From: Pseudomonadota bacterium
GTDB taxonomy: Bacteria > Pseudomonadota > Gammaproteobacteria > Burkholderiales > Ferrovaceae
Assembly (NCBI GenBank): GCA_021796835.1
Contig: JAKABO010000023.1
Span: 1 to 33,421 of the forward strand
Length of the DNA: 33,421 nt
Direction of reading: 5' to 3'
This document shows, one piece after another, positions 26,981 through 33,421 of this stretch. Below the pieces are notes generated by a model. The model ran no database searches. It was not told the DNA's origin and was given only the letters and a program-made list of their open reading frames with translations. Position numbers and translations under genes: made by a program. Positions within the stretch are counted from its first letter, which is position 1. Each line of letters begins with the position of its first letter.

Positions 26981-28272
26981 ATCCGTTTCTCACCCAATGC
27001 CGTGCCAGTTTTGAGGCGCAAGCGACTCTGGAGGGGGCTGTCGGTCGGGAACGGCGTCAGGCGGAGTGGACCCGATTCGAAGCGCTGGGGTGGCCGACGA
27101 CCCGCCTCGAAGACTGGAAATATACCGCCTTGTCGGGATTGGAGAAACTGTCCCTGCATTCCACAGCCGAATCCCGGGAAGCGGGGAAGGATGGACCACC
27201 AGAACTGACGCTGGAGGAGGTGCCTGCACCCCGTCTGGTTTTTGTGGATGGTCTGTTTCAGCCAGCCCTATCCATGCTTGAAGGGCTTCCAGAGGGTGTT
27301 CATCTGCGTTTCTGGTCCGAACTGGATGCGCCGGCGCGGGAACGGTTTGCGCAAAAGATGGTGCCTGCCCGTTCACTGACTGCATTTGGTGCGCTCAACG
27401 GTGCCCTTGTTACGGAGGGAATCTGGATTACGGTGGATGCAGGGTGTGCGCTGGAGATTCCGCTGCATCTGGTGAAAGTGAGCCAGACGGGACAACGCAT
27501 GAGCCACGGGGCACTGTTGCTCGAAATGGGGGAAGACAGCGAGTTGGTCCTGCAGGAACACTGTGTGGGGAACACCGACCAACCGACGCACAGCAATTGG
27601 GTAACGGCTGTCGAACTGGCACCTCGGGCGCGTTTGACTCTGGTGAAGGTGCAAAAGGAAGGCATCCTGTCTTACCATACGGCTGCGCTGCATGCGCTGC
27701 AGCGCGCCGGGAGCCGTCTGCAGGTTTTCTCCTTTGCCTTGTCTGGCGCGCTGGGACGCAATGACATTACCCTGCGCCTGATCGAGCCCCACGCCGAGTG
27801 TGTTCTCAAAGGCGTGTATCGGGTGGCGGACCGTGCCCTGCAGGATTTTCACACCAGCATCGAACATGATTCCCCGCACTGTACCAGTGACGAGTGTTTC
27901 AAGGGCGTACTGGATGGCACGGGCAAGGCCGTGTTCAACGGGCGGGTCCGGGTGGCACTGGATGCCCAGAAAACAGCCTCACGCCAGTCAAACCACAACT
28001 TGTTGCTGTCAGACAAGGCCGAAGTCAATACCAAACCTCAACTGGAAATACTTGCAGATGACGTGCAATGCAGCCATGGCACCACGGTGGGACAACTGGA
28101 CGAGGAGCAGTGGTTCTATCTGCGTACGCGCGGGATTGCCGCAGATTTGGCCCGCACCCTGTTGATTCAGGCCTTTACCCTGGAAATTTCCGAAGCCATT
28201 CCTCACGCCGGCGTGCGTGCAGCGGTCCGGCGCTTGCTGGGTGGCACAACTGAGGAGAATGGTCATGTTTGA
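26977..28272 (+). CDS. sufD: Fe-S cluster assembly protein SufD
   Basis: SufD is the SufB paralogue in the SufBC2D scaffold and is needed for iron entry. This 431-residue protein has the helical N-terminal region (about 1-150, including RFEALGWPTTRLEDWKYTALSGL, which resembles the RxExWKYT motif of SufD). The beta-helix follows with IWITVDAGCALEIPLHLV, HYETSIEHDSP-like DFHTSIEHDSPHCTSDECFKGVLDGTGKAVFNGRVRV and NTKPQLEILADDVQCSHGTTVGQLDEEQWFYLRTRGI. The His in CSHG corresponds to the functional His near the SufB interface. The sufS start codon lies inside its last codons. Confidence 0.96.
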   Translation: MNPFLTQCRASFEAQATLEGAVGRERRQAEWTRFEALGWPTTRLEDWKYTALSGLEKLSLHSTAESREAGKDGPPELTLEEVPAPRLVFVDGLFQPALSMLEGLPEGVHLRFWSELDAPARERFAQKMVPARSLTAFGALNGALVTEGIWITVDAGCALEIPLHLVKVSQTGQRMSHGALLLEMGEDSELVLQEHCVGNTDQPTHSNWVTAVELAPRARLTLVKVQKEGILSYHTAALHALQRAGSRLQVFSFALSGALGRNDITLRLIEPHAECVLKGVYRVADRALQDFHTSIEHDSPHCTSDECFKGVLDGTGKAVFNGRVRVALDAQKTASRQSNHNLLLSDKAEVNTKPQLEILADDVQCSHGTTVGQLDEEQWFYLRTRGIAADLARTLLIQAFTLEISEAIPHAGVRAAVRRLLGGTTEENGHV

Positions 28273-29485
28273 CCCCCATCTCTGGCGTCGTCAATTTCCC
28301 ATTCTGGAGCGTAAAGTCCACAGGAAACCCTTGGTATACCTGGATAATGCCGCCACGACTCAAAAGCCGCTCGCCGTGCTGGATGCGGAACGGTATTATT
28401 TTGAACACTTCAATGCCAATATCCACCGCGGTGTGCATGCGCTCAGCCAGGAAGCCAGCGAGGCCTTTGAAGGTGCCCGCGAGAAAGTTCGCGCATTTCT
28501 GGGGGCTGCGCACGTCGAAGAGATCATTTTTACCCGTGGCGCAACGGAGGCCATCAATCTGGTGGCCCAGACGTGGGGTCGCACCCATCTCGAGGCTGGC
28601 GACGAGATCCTCATCAGTGCGATGGAGCACCATGCCAACATCGTGCCCTGGCAAATGCTGTGTGAAATGACGGGTGCTCGGCTCAAGGTGATCCCCATGG
28701 ATGAGCGCGGGGTCTTGTTGATGGATCGGGTGGATCAGTTGCTCACGACGCGTACCCGCCTGGTGGGCATCACCCTGGTATCCAATGCGCTGGGGACCGT
28801 GAATCCCGTGGCCGAGATCATTCGCAAGGCTCACGCAGCAGGCGCCAGGGTGCTGGTGGACGGGGCTCAGGCAGTGGCCCACGTGGCGGTGGACGTGGCG
28901 GCCCTGGGGTGTGACTTCTTTGTTTTTTCCGGGCATAAGTTATATGGTCCCACGGGGATCGGCGTCCTGTATGGAAAAAAGGAACTGCTCACGGCGATGC
29001 CCCCCTATCAGGGCGGAGGGGACATGATCTTGCAGGTCACCTTCGAGAAAACCACCTACAACCAGATTCCCTACAAGTTTGAGGCAGGGACGCCGCATAT
29101 TTCCGGCGCCATCGGACTGGGGGCGGCCATCGATTTTGTTCAGTCCGTGGGACTGGAGAACATTGCGGCCCATGAAGACTGGTTGCTTCAGGAGGCGACC
29201 GAGCGCGCCCGCCGGGTCAACGGCCTGCGTATCATCGGAACGGCACCGGGCAAGGCCAGCATCCTGTCTTTCGTGCTGGAAGGCATTCATCCCCATGACA
29301 TTGGAACCATCCTGGACAGCGAAGGGGTGGCCATCCGCAGCGGCCATCATTGCGCCATGCCGGTGATGGACTTTTTCAGCCTGCCTGCCACGGCACGGGC
29401 GTCCTTTGCCTTGTATAACACGCTCGAGGAGGTCGAGAGTCTGTTCCGGGCGATCGAGCGGGTACAAAAACTATTCCTGGGTTGA
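28265..29485 (+). CDS. sufS: Cysteine desulfurase SufS
   Basis: SufS takes sulfur from L-cysteine as a persulfide for cluster assembly. I choose the ATG at 28265 (MFDPHLWRRQFPIL) because TGAGGAGA at 28251-28258 sits six bases upstream; an ATG two codons earlier abuts that site. The result is 406 residues. The PLP lysine is Lys225 in FSGHKLYGPTGIG. Asn27-type contacts lie in LDNAATTQKP, and the active Cys363 lies in RSGHHCAMPVM. The Cys loop is of the group II SufS/CsdA form. It overlaps sufD by eight bases and precedes sufU by nine. Confidence 0.97.
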   Translation: MFDPHLWRRQFPILERKVHRKPLVYLDNAATTQKPLAVLDAERYYFEHFNANIHRGVHALSQEASEAFEGAREKVRAFLGAAHVEEIIFTRGATEAINLVAQTWGRTHLEAGDEILISAMEHHANIVPWQMLCEMTGARLKVIPMDERGVLLMDRVDQLLTTRTRLVGITLVSNALGTVNPVAEIIRKAHAAGARVLVDGAQAVAHVAVDVAALGCDFFVFSGHKLYGPTGIGVLYGKKELLTAMPPYQGGGDMILQVTFEKTTYNQIPYKFEAGTPHISGAIGLGAAIDFVQSVGLENIAAHEDWLLQEATERARRVNGLRIIGTAPGKASILSFVLEGIHPHDIGTILDSEGVAIRSGHHCAMPVMDFFSLPATARASFALYNTLEEVESLFRAIERVQKLFLG

Positions 29486-29494
29486 GAGGGTCTC

Positions 29495-29935
29495 ATGAGT
29501 GATTTGCGTGATCTGTATCAGGAAGTGATCTTTGATCATAATCGTCATCCCCGTAATTTTGGTCCGTTACCGGGAGCCAATCGTCATGCCGATGGCTTTA
29601 ATGCATTGTGCGGGGATAAGTTGTCCCTCAATCTGAAAGTCGAGGACGGCATCATCCAGGAAGCTCGTTTCGAAGGCTCCGGTTGTGCCATTTCCACGGC
29701 TTCGGCCTCACTCATGACCGAGGCCCTCAAGGGGCGCCGTGAAACCGAGGTGGCAGAACTGTTCGAAGGCTTTCACCACATGGTCAAGGGGGAGCCTTAT
29801 ACCGTGGAGATGGGCAAGTTGGCCGTTCTGGCGGGGGTGAGCGAATTTCCGGCGCGCGTGAAATGTGCCACTCTGGCTTGGCATACCCTGAATGCAGCGT
29901 TGCATCAGGCCGATCAACCGGTTTCAACGGAGTAG
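29495..29935 (+). CDS. sufU: SufU-type sulfur acceptor/assembly protein
   Basis: This 146-residue NifU/IscU-like protein starts with LRDLYQEVIFDHNRHPRNFGPL, the SufU opening. Cys39 with Asp41 (ALCGDKL), Cys64 (GSGCAIS) and Cys124 (RVKCATLAW) form the zinc site seen in SufU, where the zinc-bound Cys accepts sulfur from SufS. The 18-20 residue insertion between the second and third Cys regions that distinguishes SufU from IscU appears present (GEPYTVEMGKLAVLAGVSEFPAR). With no sufE in the operon, SufU is the likely partner of SufS. It lies nine bases after sufS. Confidence 0.95.
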   Translation: MSDLRDLYQEVIFDHNRHPRNFGPLPGANRHADGFNALCGDKLSLNLKVEDGIIQEARFEGSGCAISTASASLMTEALKGRRETEVAELFEGFHHMVKGEPYTVEMGKLAVLAGVSEFPARVKCATLAWHTLNAALHQADQPVSTE

Positions 29936-29938
29936 ATC

Positions 29939-30451
29939 ATGTCAGCGATAGAATGGTTAAACCAGGAAGAGCCTCAGCCCCAACCCCCAGCGACCAAGGA
30001 GTCCACGAGGCGTTACATCTCCGTGGGACGTCAACCCTCTCCCGAACCTCCCCCTGTTCCCGTGGAAGAGGCCATTGCGGCGGGTTTTCCGGGAATGGAG
30101 GCCAGTGACGTACCCAAACCTGCACCGGCTCCCGAATTTTCCAGGGACGAGTTGGAGGAAATGGTCATTGCGGCCTTGCGGACCGTTTTCGATCCCGAAA
30201 TTCCCGTCAATATCTACGATTTGGGGTTGATTTACGGTTTGACCATCGATCCCCAGCGGGCGCATGTGGATGTTCGAATGACCTTGACTGCGCCGGGCTG
30301 TCCCGTGGCTCAAACCTTCCCGGGGGAAGTGGAACAACGGATGATGGAAGTACCGGGGATCGATTCGGCCCACGTGGAATTGGTCTGGGACCCTCCCTGG
30401 ACACGGGAACGGATGAGTGAGTCCGTGCTGCTGACGCTGGGCATGCTCTGA
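29939..30451 (+). CDS. sufT: SufT-like MIP18/DUF59-family Fe-S assembly factor with proline-rich N-terminal extension
   Basis: The C-terminal part (about 68-170) is a MIP18/DUF59 domain. Its family motif is DPEIPVNIYDLGLIYGL (85-101), with Cys121 in LTAPGCPVA and the ending VELVWDPPWTRERMSE. Such proteins help mature Fe-S proteins and close many SUF operons. The first 67 residues are a low-complexity Pro/Glu-rich segment (EEPQPQPP, PSPEPPPVPVEE, PKPAPAPEF) not found in the roughly 100-residue core proteins. GGAG seven bases before the ATG at 29939 and the three-base gap after sufU support this start. A shorter start at 30095 is possible but has no good ribosome-binding site. Confidence 0.88.
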   Translation: MSAIEWLNQEEPQPQPPATKESTRRYISVGRQPSPEPPPVPVEEAIAAGFPGMEASDVPKPAPAPEFSRDELEEMVIAALRTVFDPEIPVNIYDLGLIYGLTIDPQRAHVDVRMTLTAPGCPVAQTFPGEVEQRMMEVPGIDSAHVELVWDPPWTRERMSESVLLTLGML

Positions 30452-30488
30452 GCGGACCGAACTATTCCCGGTAGGCCATTGGTCCAAG

Positions 30489-30517
30489 AAAAATAGGCAG
30501 ATCGCCTCGCGCTTTTT
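30489..30517 (+). terminator. Weak candidate terminator after the SUF operon
   Basis: A short stem AGGC (30495-30498) / GCCT (30504-30507) with loop AGATC is flanked by an A-run (30489-30493) and, five bases later, a T-run (30513-30517). The stem is short and the T-run is not adjacent, so this may act only weakly or not at all. It is the only terminator-like element I see between the SufT-like gene and comM. Confidence 0.25.
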
Positions 30518-30576
30518 GAAAGGGAGATGCGTGCCGTCGTGGGGCATCATGATCCTTTCCAGGGAGCGATCGGATC

Positions 30577-32100
30577 ATGGCTTTTACCTGTGTCTACAGC
30601 CGGGCTTTGTGGGGCGCAGAAACCCCGCTGGTGAGGGTGGAGGTCCACCTGTCCGGCGGGTTGCCTCAGTTTAATCTGGTGGGTTTGCCCGAGGCAGAGG
30701 TGCGCGAGAGTCGGGATCGTGTGCGTGCCGCCTTGAACCACTGCGGTTTCGGCTTTCCTCTTCAGCGGGTGACGGTCAACTTGGCTCCTGCCGAACTTCC
30801 CAAGCACTCCAGCCGTTACGATCTGCCCATTGCCATAGGGATTCTGGCCGCTTCCCATCATTTGCCCCATGCCCTGCTTGAAAATTGGGAGTTTGCCGGA
30901 GAGTTGGGATTGAATGGCGGCCTGTGCGCCATTCATGGGGCCTTGCCCATGGCGGTGGCAGTCGCGCAGGCAGGACATTGGTTGATGGTGGCGCGAGCTT
31001 CGGCACCCGAGGCAGTGCATGGTCATCCTGAAGGGGTGTATGGGGCTACCCATCTGCGCGAGGCGTGGGATCATCTGACCGGATGTTCCTTATTGCCCCC
31101 TGCCCACCTCGAGTCACAGGAAACACGTGAGGTCATGCCGGACATCGATCTGGCTCAGATTCGTGGACAGGCCCAGGCAAAAAGGGTACTGGAAATTGCT
31201 GCGGGAGGACGCCACCATCTGTTGCTGGTGGGGCCTCCTGGGGTCGGAAAGTCCCTGTTGGCACGTTGTCTGCCGGGCATTTGTACGCCCATGACAGAAA
31301 CGGAAGCATTGGCTCTGGCTGCCATTCGGGCCGCACATCGTGAAACTGTCGATCCCATTCTCTGGCGCATCCGCCCGTTCCGCCACCCACATCATTCCGT
31401 GACAACGGCTGCCTTGATGGGGGGAGGACAGGGGACACACCTCCATCCTGGAGAGGTTTCCCTGGCTCATGGAGGAACACTGCACCTGGATGAGTTGGGC
31501 GAGTTTCCAACTCATTTGCTGGATATGTTGCGCGAACCCCTCGAGTCTGGTCAGGTTGCGGTATCCCGGGCAGCGCATAAGGTCATTTATCCCGCGCGCT
31601 TTCAACTGGTGGGCGCCATGAATCCTTGTCCCTGTGGCTATCGTGGTCATCCTGCGGGGCGGTGCAGGTGTACCCAGCCTCAACTGGAACGCTACACGCG
31701 TCGCCTGTCCGGCCCCTTTCTCGACCGAATCGACCTGCAGTGGGAATTACCTTCGCTCACGGCGGAAGAACTGATGGCGGAATCCCAGGGAGAATCCAGC
31801 AACATAGTACGCCAGCGTGTCATTTCGGCCCAGGAACGTCAGCAGGAACGTCAGGGCATGACCAATGAAAGTTTGGGGAGTGATGCCCTGCATCGCGTTG
31901 CTCCCTTATCCGCCCAGGCCAGGAAATTATTGTTGCGTGCCGCCGATCACTACGAACTCAGTGTGCGGGCCGTGCATCGTGTGTGGCGCGTGGCCCGCAC
32001 CATTGCGGATCTGGGTACGGAGGAGAGCGTGTCTGAAAGCGCCATTGCCGAGGCATTGCATTACCGGACCGGTTTCAGAAAATTGGATTCCTCAACCTGA
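30577..32100 (+). CDS. comM: ComM/YifB-family Mg-chelatase-like AAA+ ATPase
   Basis: ComM is a hexameric helicase that promotes branch migration when transforming DNA is integrated. The 507-residue length is typical. The N-terminal ChlI-like domain contains VEVHLSGGLPQFNLVGLPEAEVRESRDRVRAAL and PKHSSRYDLPIAIGIL. The AAA+ core has Walker A GPPGVGKS (about 219-226), the PFRHPHHSVT stretch, HGGTLHLDELGEF (Walker B) and QLVGAMNPCPCGYRGHPAGRCRC. The last contains four Cys that may bind zinc. FLDRIDLQ (sensor region) and the C-terminal VHRVWRVARTIADL follow. AGGGAG lies ten bases before the ATG. It converges on ubiK across a 32-base gap. Confidence 0.96.
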   Translation: MAFTCVYSRALWGAETPLVRVEVHLSGGLPQFNLVGLPEAEVRESRDRVRAALNHCGFGFPLQRVTVNLAPAELPKHSSRYDLPIAIGILAASHHLPHALLENWEFAGELGLNGGLCAIHGALPMAVAVAQAGHWLMVARASAPEAVHGHPEGVYGATHLREAWDHLTGCSLLPPAHLESQETREVMPDIDLAQIRGQAQAKRVLEIAAGGRHHLLLVGPPGVGKSLLARCLPGICTPMTETEALALAAIRAAHRETVDPILWRIRPFRHPHHSVTTAALMGGGQGTHLHPGEVSLAHGGTLHLDELGEFPTHLLDMLREPLESGQVAVSRAAHKVIYPARFQLVGAMNPCPCGYRGHPAGRCRCTQPQLERYTRRLSGPFLDRIDLQWELPSLTAEELMAESQGESSNIVRQRVISAQERQQERQGMTNESLGSDALHRVAPLSAQARKLLLRAADHYELSVRAVHRVWRVARTIADLGTEESVSESAIAEALHYRTGFRKLDSST

Positions 32101-32132
32101 GCCGAAGCATCCGCGACGTGTCTCAGAAGTAG

Positions 32133-32372
32133 CTACTTTCCCTGCTGCGCTTCCCAGGTGGCCACTTTGGCTTCCAGCTCGTTCAATTTTTCCCGGGTGC
32201 GCGCCAGTATCTGGGTCTGACGGTCAAATTCTTCACGCGTCACCAAATCTGCTTTTGCCAAGAGGCTGCTCAGCAGGGCTCGGGTATTCTTCTCCACATC
32301 GGCGACGGGCGTCCTCGCAACCAGTTCGGAGATTTTCCTGGTGAATTCGTCGATCAATGTATGGGGGTCCAT
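32133..32372 (-). CDS. ubiK: Ubiquinone biosynthesis accessory factor UbiK
   Basis: The ATG at 32372 gives 79 residues, the usual size for the UbiK/BMFP (YqiC) family. AGGA nine bases upstream supports this start over longer in-frame extensions. MDPHTLIDEFTRKISELV forms the N-terminal amphipathic helix, LVTREEFDRQTQILARTREKLNELEAKVATWE (43-74) is the conserved block and C-terminal coiled coil. The Gln/Gly/Lys tail is short. UbiK trimerises, binds membranes and assists the Ubi complex with UbiJ in aerobic ubiquinone synthesis. It faces comM tail to tail. Confidence 0.93.
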   Translation of the reverse strand: MDPHTLIDEFTRKISELVARTPVADVEKNTRALLSSLLAKADLVTREEFDRQTQILARTREKLNELEAKVATWEAQQGK

Positions 32373-32489
32373 GGGTATATTCCTGCAGGATGGGTGTGAG
32401 AGCATTCTATCCAATTTTTGTTCATGGGTTTTTGTCGTTTTCCATTTCTGTTTGGGGATGCTCCAAACTGGAACGCTTCGGGTCAGGGA

Positions 32490-32506
32490 TGCACTTGTTT
32501 GGTGCA
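32490..32506. promoter_or_regulatory. NtrC-type enhancer binding site
   Basis: The 17-base element reads TGCAC, seven bases, GTGCA, a perfect dyad in both arms matching the known NtrC site consensus (TGCAC-N7-GTGCA). Its centre (32498) is about 97 bases upstream of the start predicted for the downstream sigma-54 element, the usual distance for an NtrC enhancer. Only one strong copy is seen; native NtrC enhancers often have two. Confidence 0.7.
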
Positions 32507-32568
32507 TTGATCGGTCATTCTGGCGGTCATATGCCCTATAAAAATGAAATTCTTGGGGAATTCGTGGT

Positions 32569-32584
32569 TGGCACGATCTGTGCT
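32569..32584 (+). promoter_or_regulatory. Sigma-54 (RpoN) -24/-12 promoter
   Basis: TGGCACG is followed by four bases and GTGCT, compared with the consensus TGGCACG-N4-TTGCW, so only one core base differs. The invariant GG (32570-32571) and GC (32582-32583) have the exact ten-base spacing that sigma-54 requires. Transcription should start near 32595 toward the porin, giving a leader of about 127 bases. Confidence 0.7.
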
Positions 32585-32721
32585 TAATGTGATGCGAGTT
32601 GTTGGAAAGGATTGATCAGGATTTCATGCGTTGGTTCGTTTCTTTAATGAATTCTTTGTATCGATATTCTTACGATGAGCACCCTATGTCACTGATTCAA
32701 ACCCCCTAAGGAGAAAACCTC

Positions 32722-33421
32722 ATGAAAGCCCCCCTGCCCTTCCCCCTCAAAGTGACCTCCTGTCTTTTGATGATGGGGATGATGACGGCTGCCAATGCAA
32801 AGGAGGATGAAACCAATGCAGAGCCGGAAATGACCATTGCCAAGTTGTTCAAGGCCTCCAGTATCGATGTTTCCGGCTATCTGGATGCCGGGTACATCGG
32901 CCACAACCAGATGCCTGATCCCAATGTCCAGGTGTTTGATACCAGTAAAAATTCCTTCAGCCTCAACCAGGCCTCCATCACCATGTCCCAAACCCCCAAG
33001 GAGGGGATGGGCTGGCTGGTGGATTTGATTGCCGGGAGCAATGCGGGTTACCTGTGTTCCTACGGGGCCTGTTCCGGAAATAATATCAACCCGTACAATT
33101 CCACCATGGGGTCAGGGGGAAACTTCGATCCCACCCAGGCGTATATGCAATATGCCACTGGACCCTGGACCCTGATCGGCGGGAAGTTCAATTCCATGTC
33201 TGGGGTTGAAGTCCCCAACAGTGTGGCGGATACCAACATTACCCGTTCCATCCTCTACGGCCACAGCCCCTTTACCCATACGGGGGTGCGCGCTGTGAAC
33301 GCTCTGACGGATGCGACCACCGTGACCATGGGGGTCAACAACGGGTGGGATCAGGTGACGGGCATGACCGCCTCGAAGACGGCGGAATTTGCCATCAACC
33401 AGGCATTCACCAAGGATACTT
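32722..33421 (+). CDS. Outer-membrane beta-barrel porin (BBP2/OmpL-like), partial at right edge
   Basis: The ATG at 32722 has AAGGAGA at 32708-32714. Residues 1-26 (ending AANA) are a Sec signal peptide. The visible 233 residues include IDVSGYLDAGYIGHNQ and NSFSLNQASITMSQTPKEGMGWLVDLIAGSNAG. These alternate hydrophobic and polar residues like barrel strands and match the putative beta-barrel porin-2 family (PF07642). GPWTLIGGKFNSMSGVEV and NITRSILYGHSPFTHTGVRA are further family blocks. Two Cys in YLCSYGACSG could form a loop disulfide. The upstream sigma-54/NtrC signals suggest nitrogen-limited expression and uptake of a small nitrogenous solute, which is inference. The gene continues beyond the window. 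Confidence 0.82.
   Translation, partial: MKAPLPFPLKVTSCLLMMGMMTAANAKEDETNAEPEMTIAKLFKASSIDVSGYLDAGYIGHNQMPDPNVQVFDTSKNSFSLNQASITMSQTPKEGMGWLVDLIAGSNAGYLCSYGACSGNNINPYNSTMGSGGNFDPTQAYMQYATGPWTLIGGKFNSMSGVEVPNSVADTNITRSILYGHSPFTHTGVRAVNALTDATTVTMGVNNGWDQVTGMTASKTAEFAINQAFTKDT

Larger units (their letters stand above)
32373..32721. other. 349-base regulatory gap between ubiK and the porin
   Basis: This is the only gene-free stretch over 300 bases. It contains an AT-richer segment, an inverted repeat (GTTTGG/CCAAAC, 32450-32468), an NtrC-type palindrome (32490-32506) and a sigma-54 promoter-like element (32569-32584). The porin ribosome-binding site AAGGAGA lies at 32708-32714. I see no convincing small gene in either strand. 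Confidence 0.7.

Noticed and set aside
32127-32138. Perfect 12-base palindrome AAGTAGCTACTT between comM and ubiK
   Set aside because: It has no loop and no T-run, and contains the ubiK stop codon, so it is not a convincing terminator.
1-33421. Search for CRISPR arrays, tRNA genes, insertion sequences, toxin-antitoxin or phage genes
   Set aside because: No regularly spaced repeats, cloverleaf-like segments, transposase or integrase motifs, or short paired toxin-antitoxin genes were seen.

Overview
The window looks like a compact chromosomal segment of a betaproteobacterium. I infer this from the hemC-hemD-hemX-hemY order beside a divergent ppc, the aroQ-accB-accC-prmA run, the proteobacterial (PF08886-type) gshA next to gshB, and the ubiK/comM pair. 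An acidophilic or iron-oxidising relative of Ferrovum or Gallionella is possible, but species cannot be fixed from sequence reading alone. I see no rRNA, tRNA, transposase, integrase, phage gene or CRISPR array. I support 35 protein genes; two are cut by the window edges.

Layout, left to right. Positions 1-2680 (minus) hold a secreted AcpA/phospholipase C-type phosphoesterase whose end overlaps a GT9 glycosyltransferase. Positions 2819-4446 (plus) hold a beta-hydroxyacid dehydrogenase and a CBS-domain protein. Positions 4428-5843 (minus) encode a GDSL lipoprotein. Positions 5993-7032 (plus) encode a tiny lipoprotein coupled to apaH. Positions 7024-12828 (minus) form a long same-strand run: aroQ-accB-accC-prmA (fatty-acid and aromatic precursor supply plus ribosome modification), gcvH, tpx, a PfkB kinase and plsC. 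Positions 12887-14790 hold a head-to-head pair, an SDR protein (minus) and a [2Fe-2S] flavoprotein reductase (plus). Positions 14757-17961 (minus) are hemC-hemD-hemX-hemY, with an unusually short HemY. Positions 18034-21844 (plus) are ppc and an orphan ddl. Positions 21787-24034 (minus) are gshA-gshB. Positions 24249-30451 (plus) are a complete SUF iron-sulfur operon: Rrf2 regulator, sufB, sufC, sufD, sufS, sufU and a SufT-like gene. Positions 30577-32372 hold comM facing ubiK. From 32722 (plus) an outer-membrane porin runs off the right edge.

Functional themes. Several blocks concern redox and cofactor supply: haem, Fe-S clusters, glutathione, thiol peroxidase and ubiquinone assembly. The genome is tightly packed. 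Four convergent gene pairs overlap at their 3' ends (9 to 58 bases), and several start codons overlap the preceding stop.

The most interesting regulatory signal lies in the only gap longer than 300 bases (32373-32721). A textbook NtrC-type palindrome sits about 100 bases upstream of a sigma-54 -24/-12 element with exact GG-N10-GC spacing, facing the porin. This predicts a nitrogen-controlled porin transcript. No clearly novel defence or mobile system is present.
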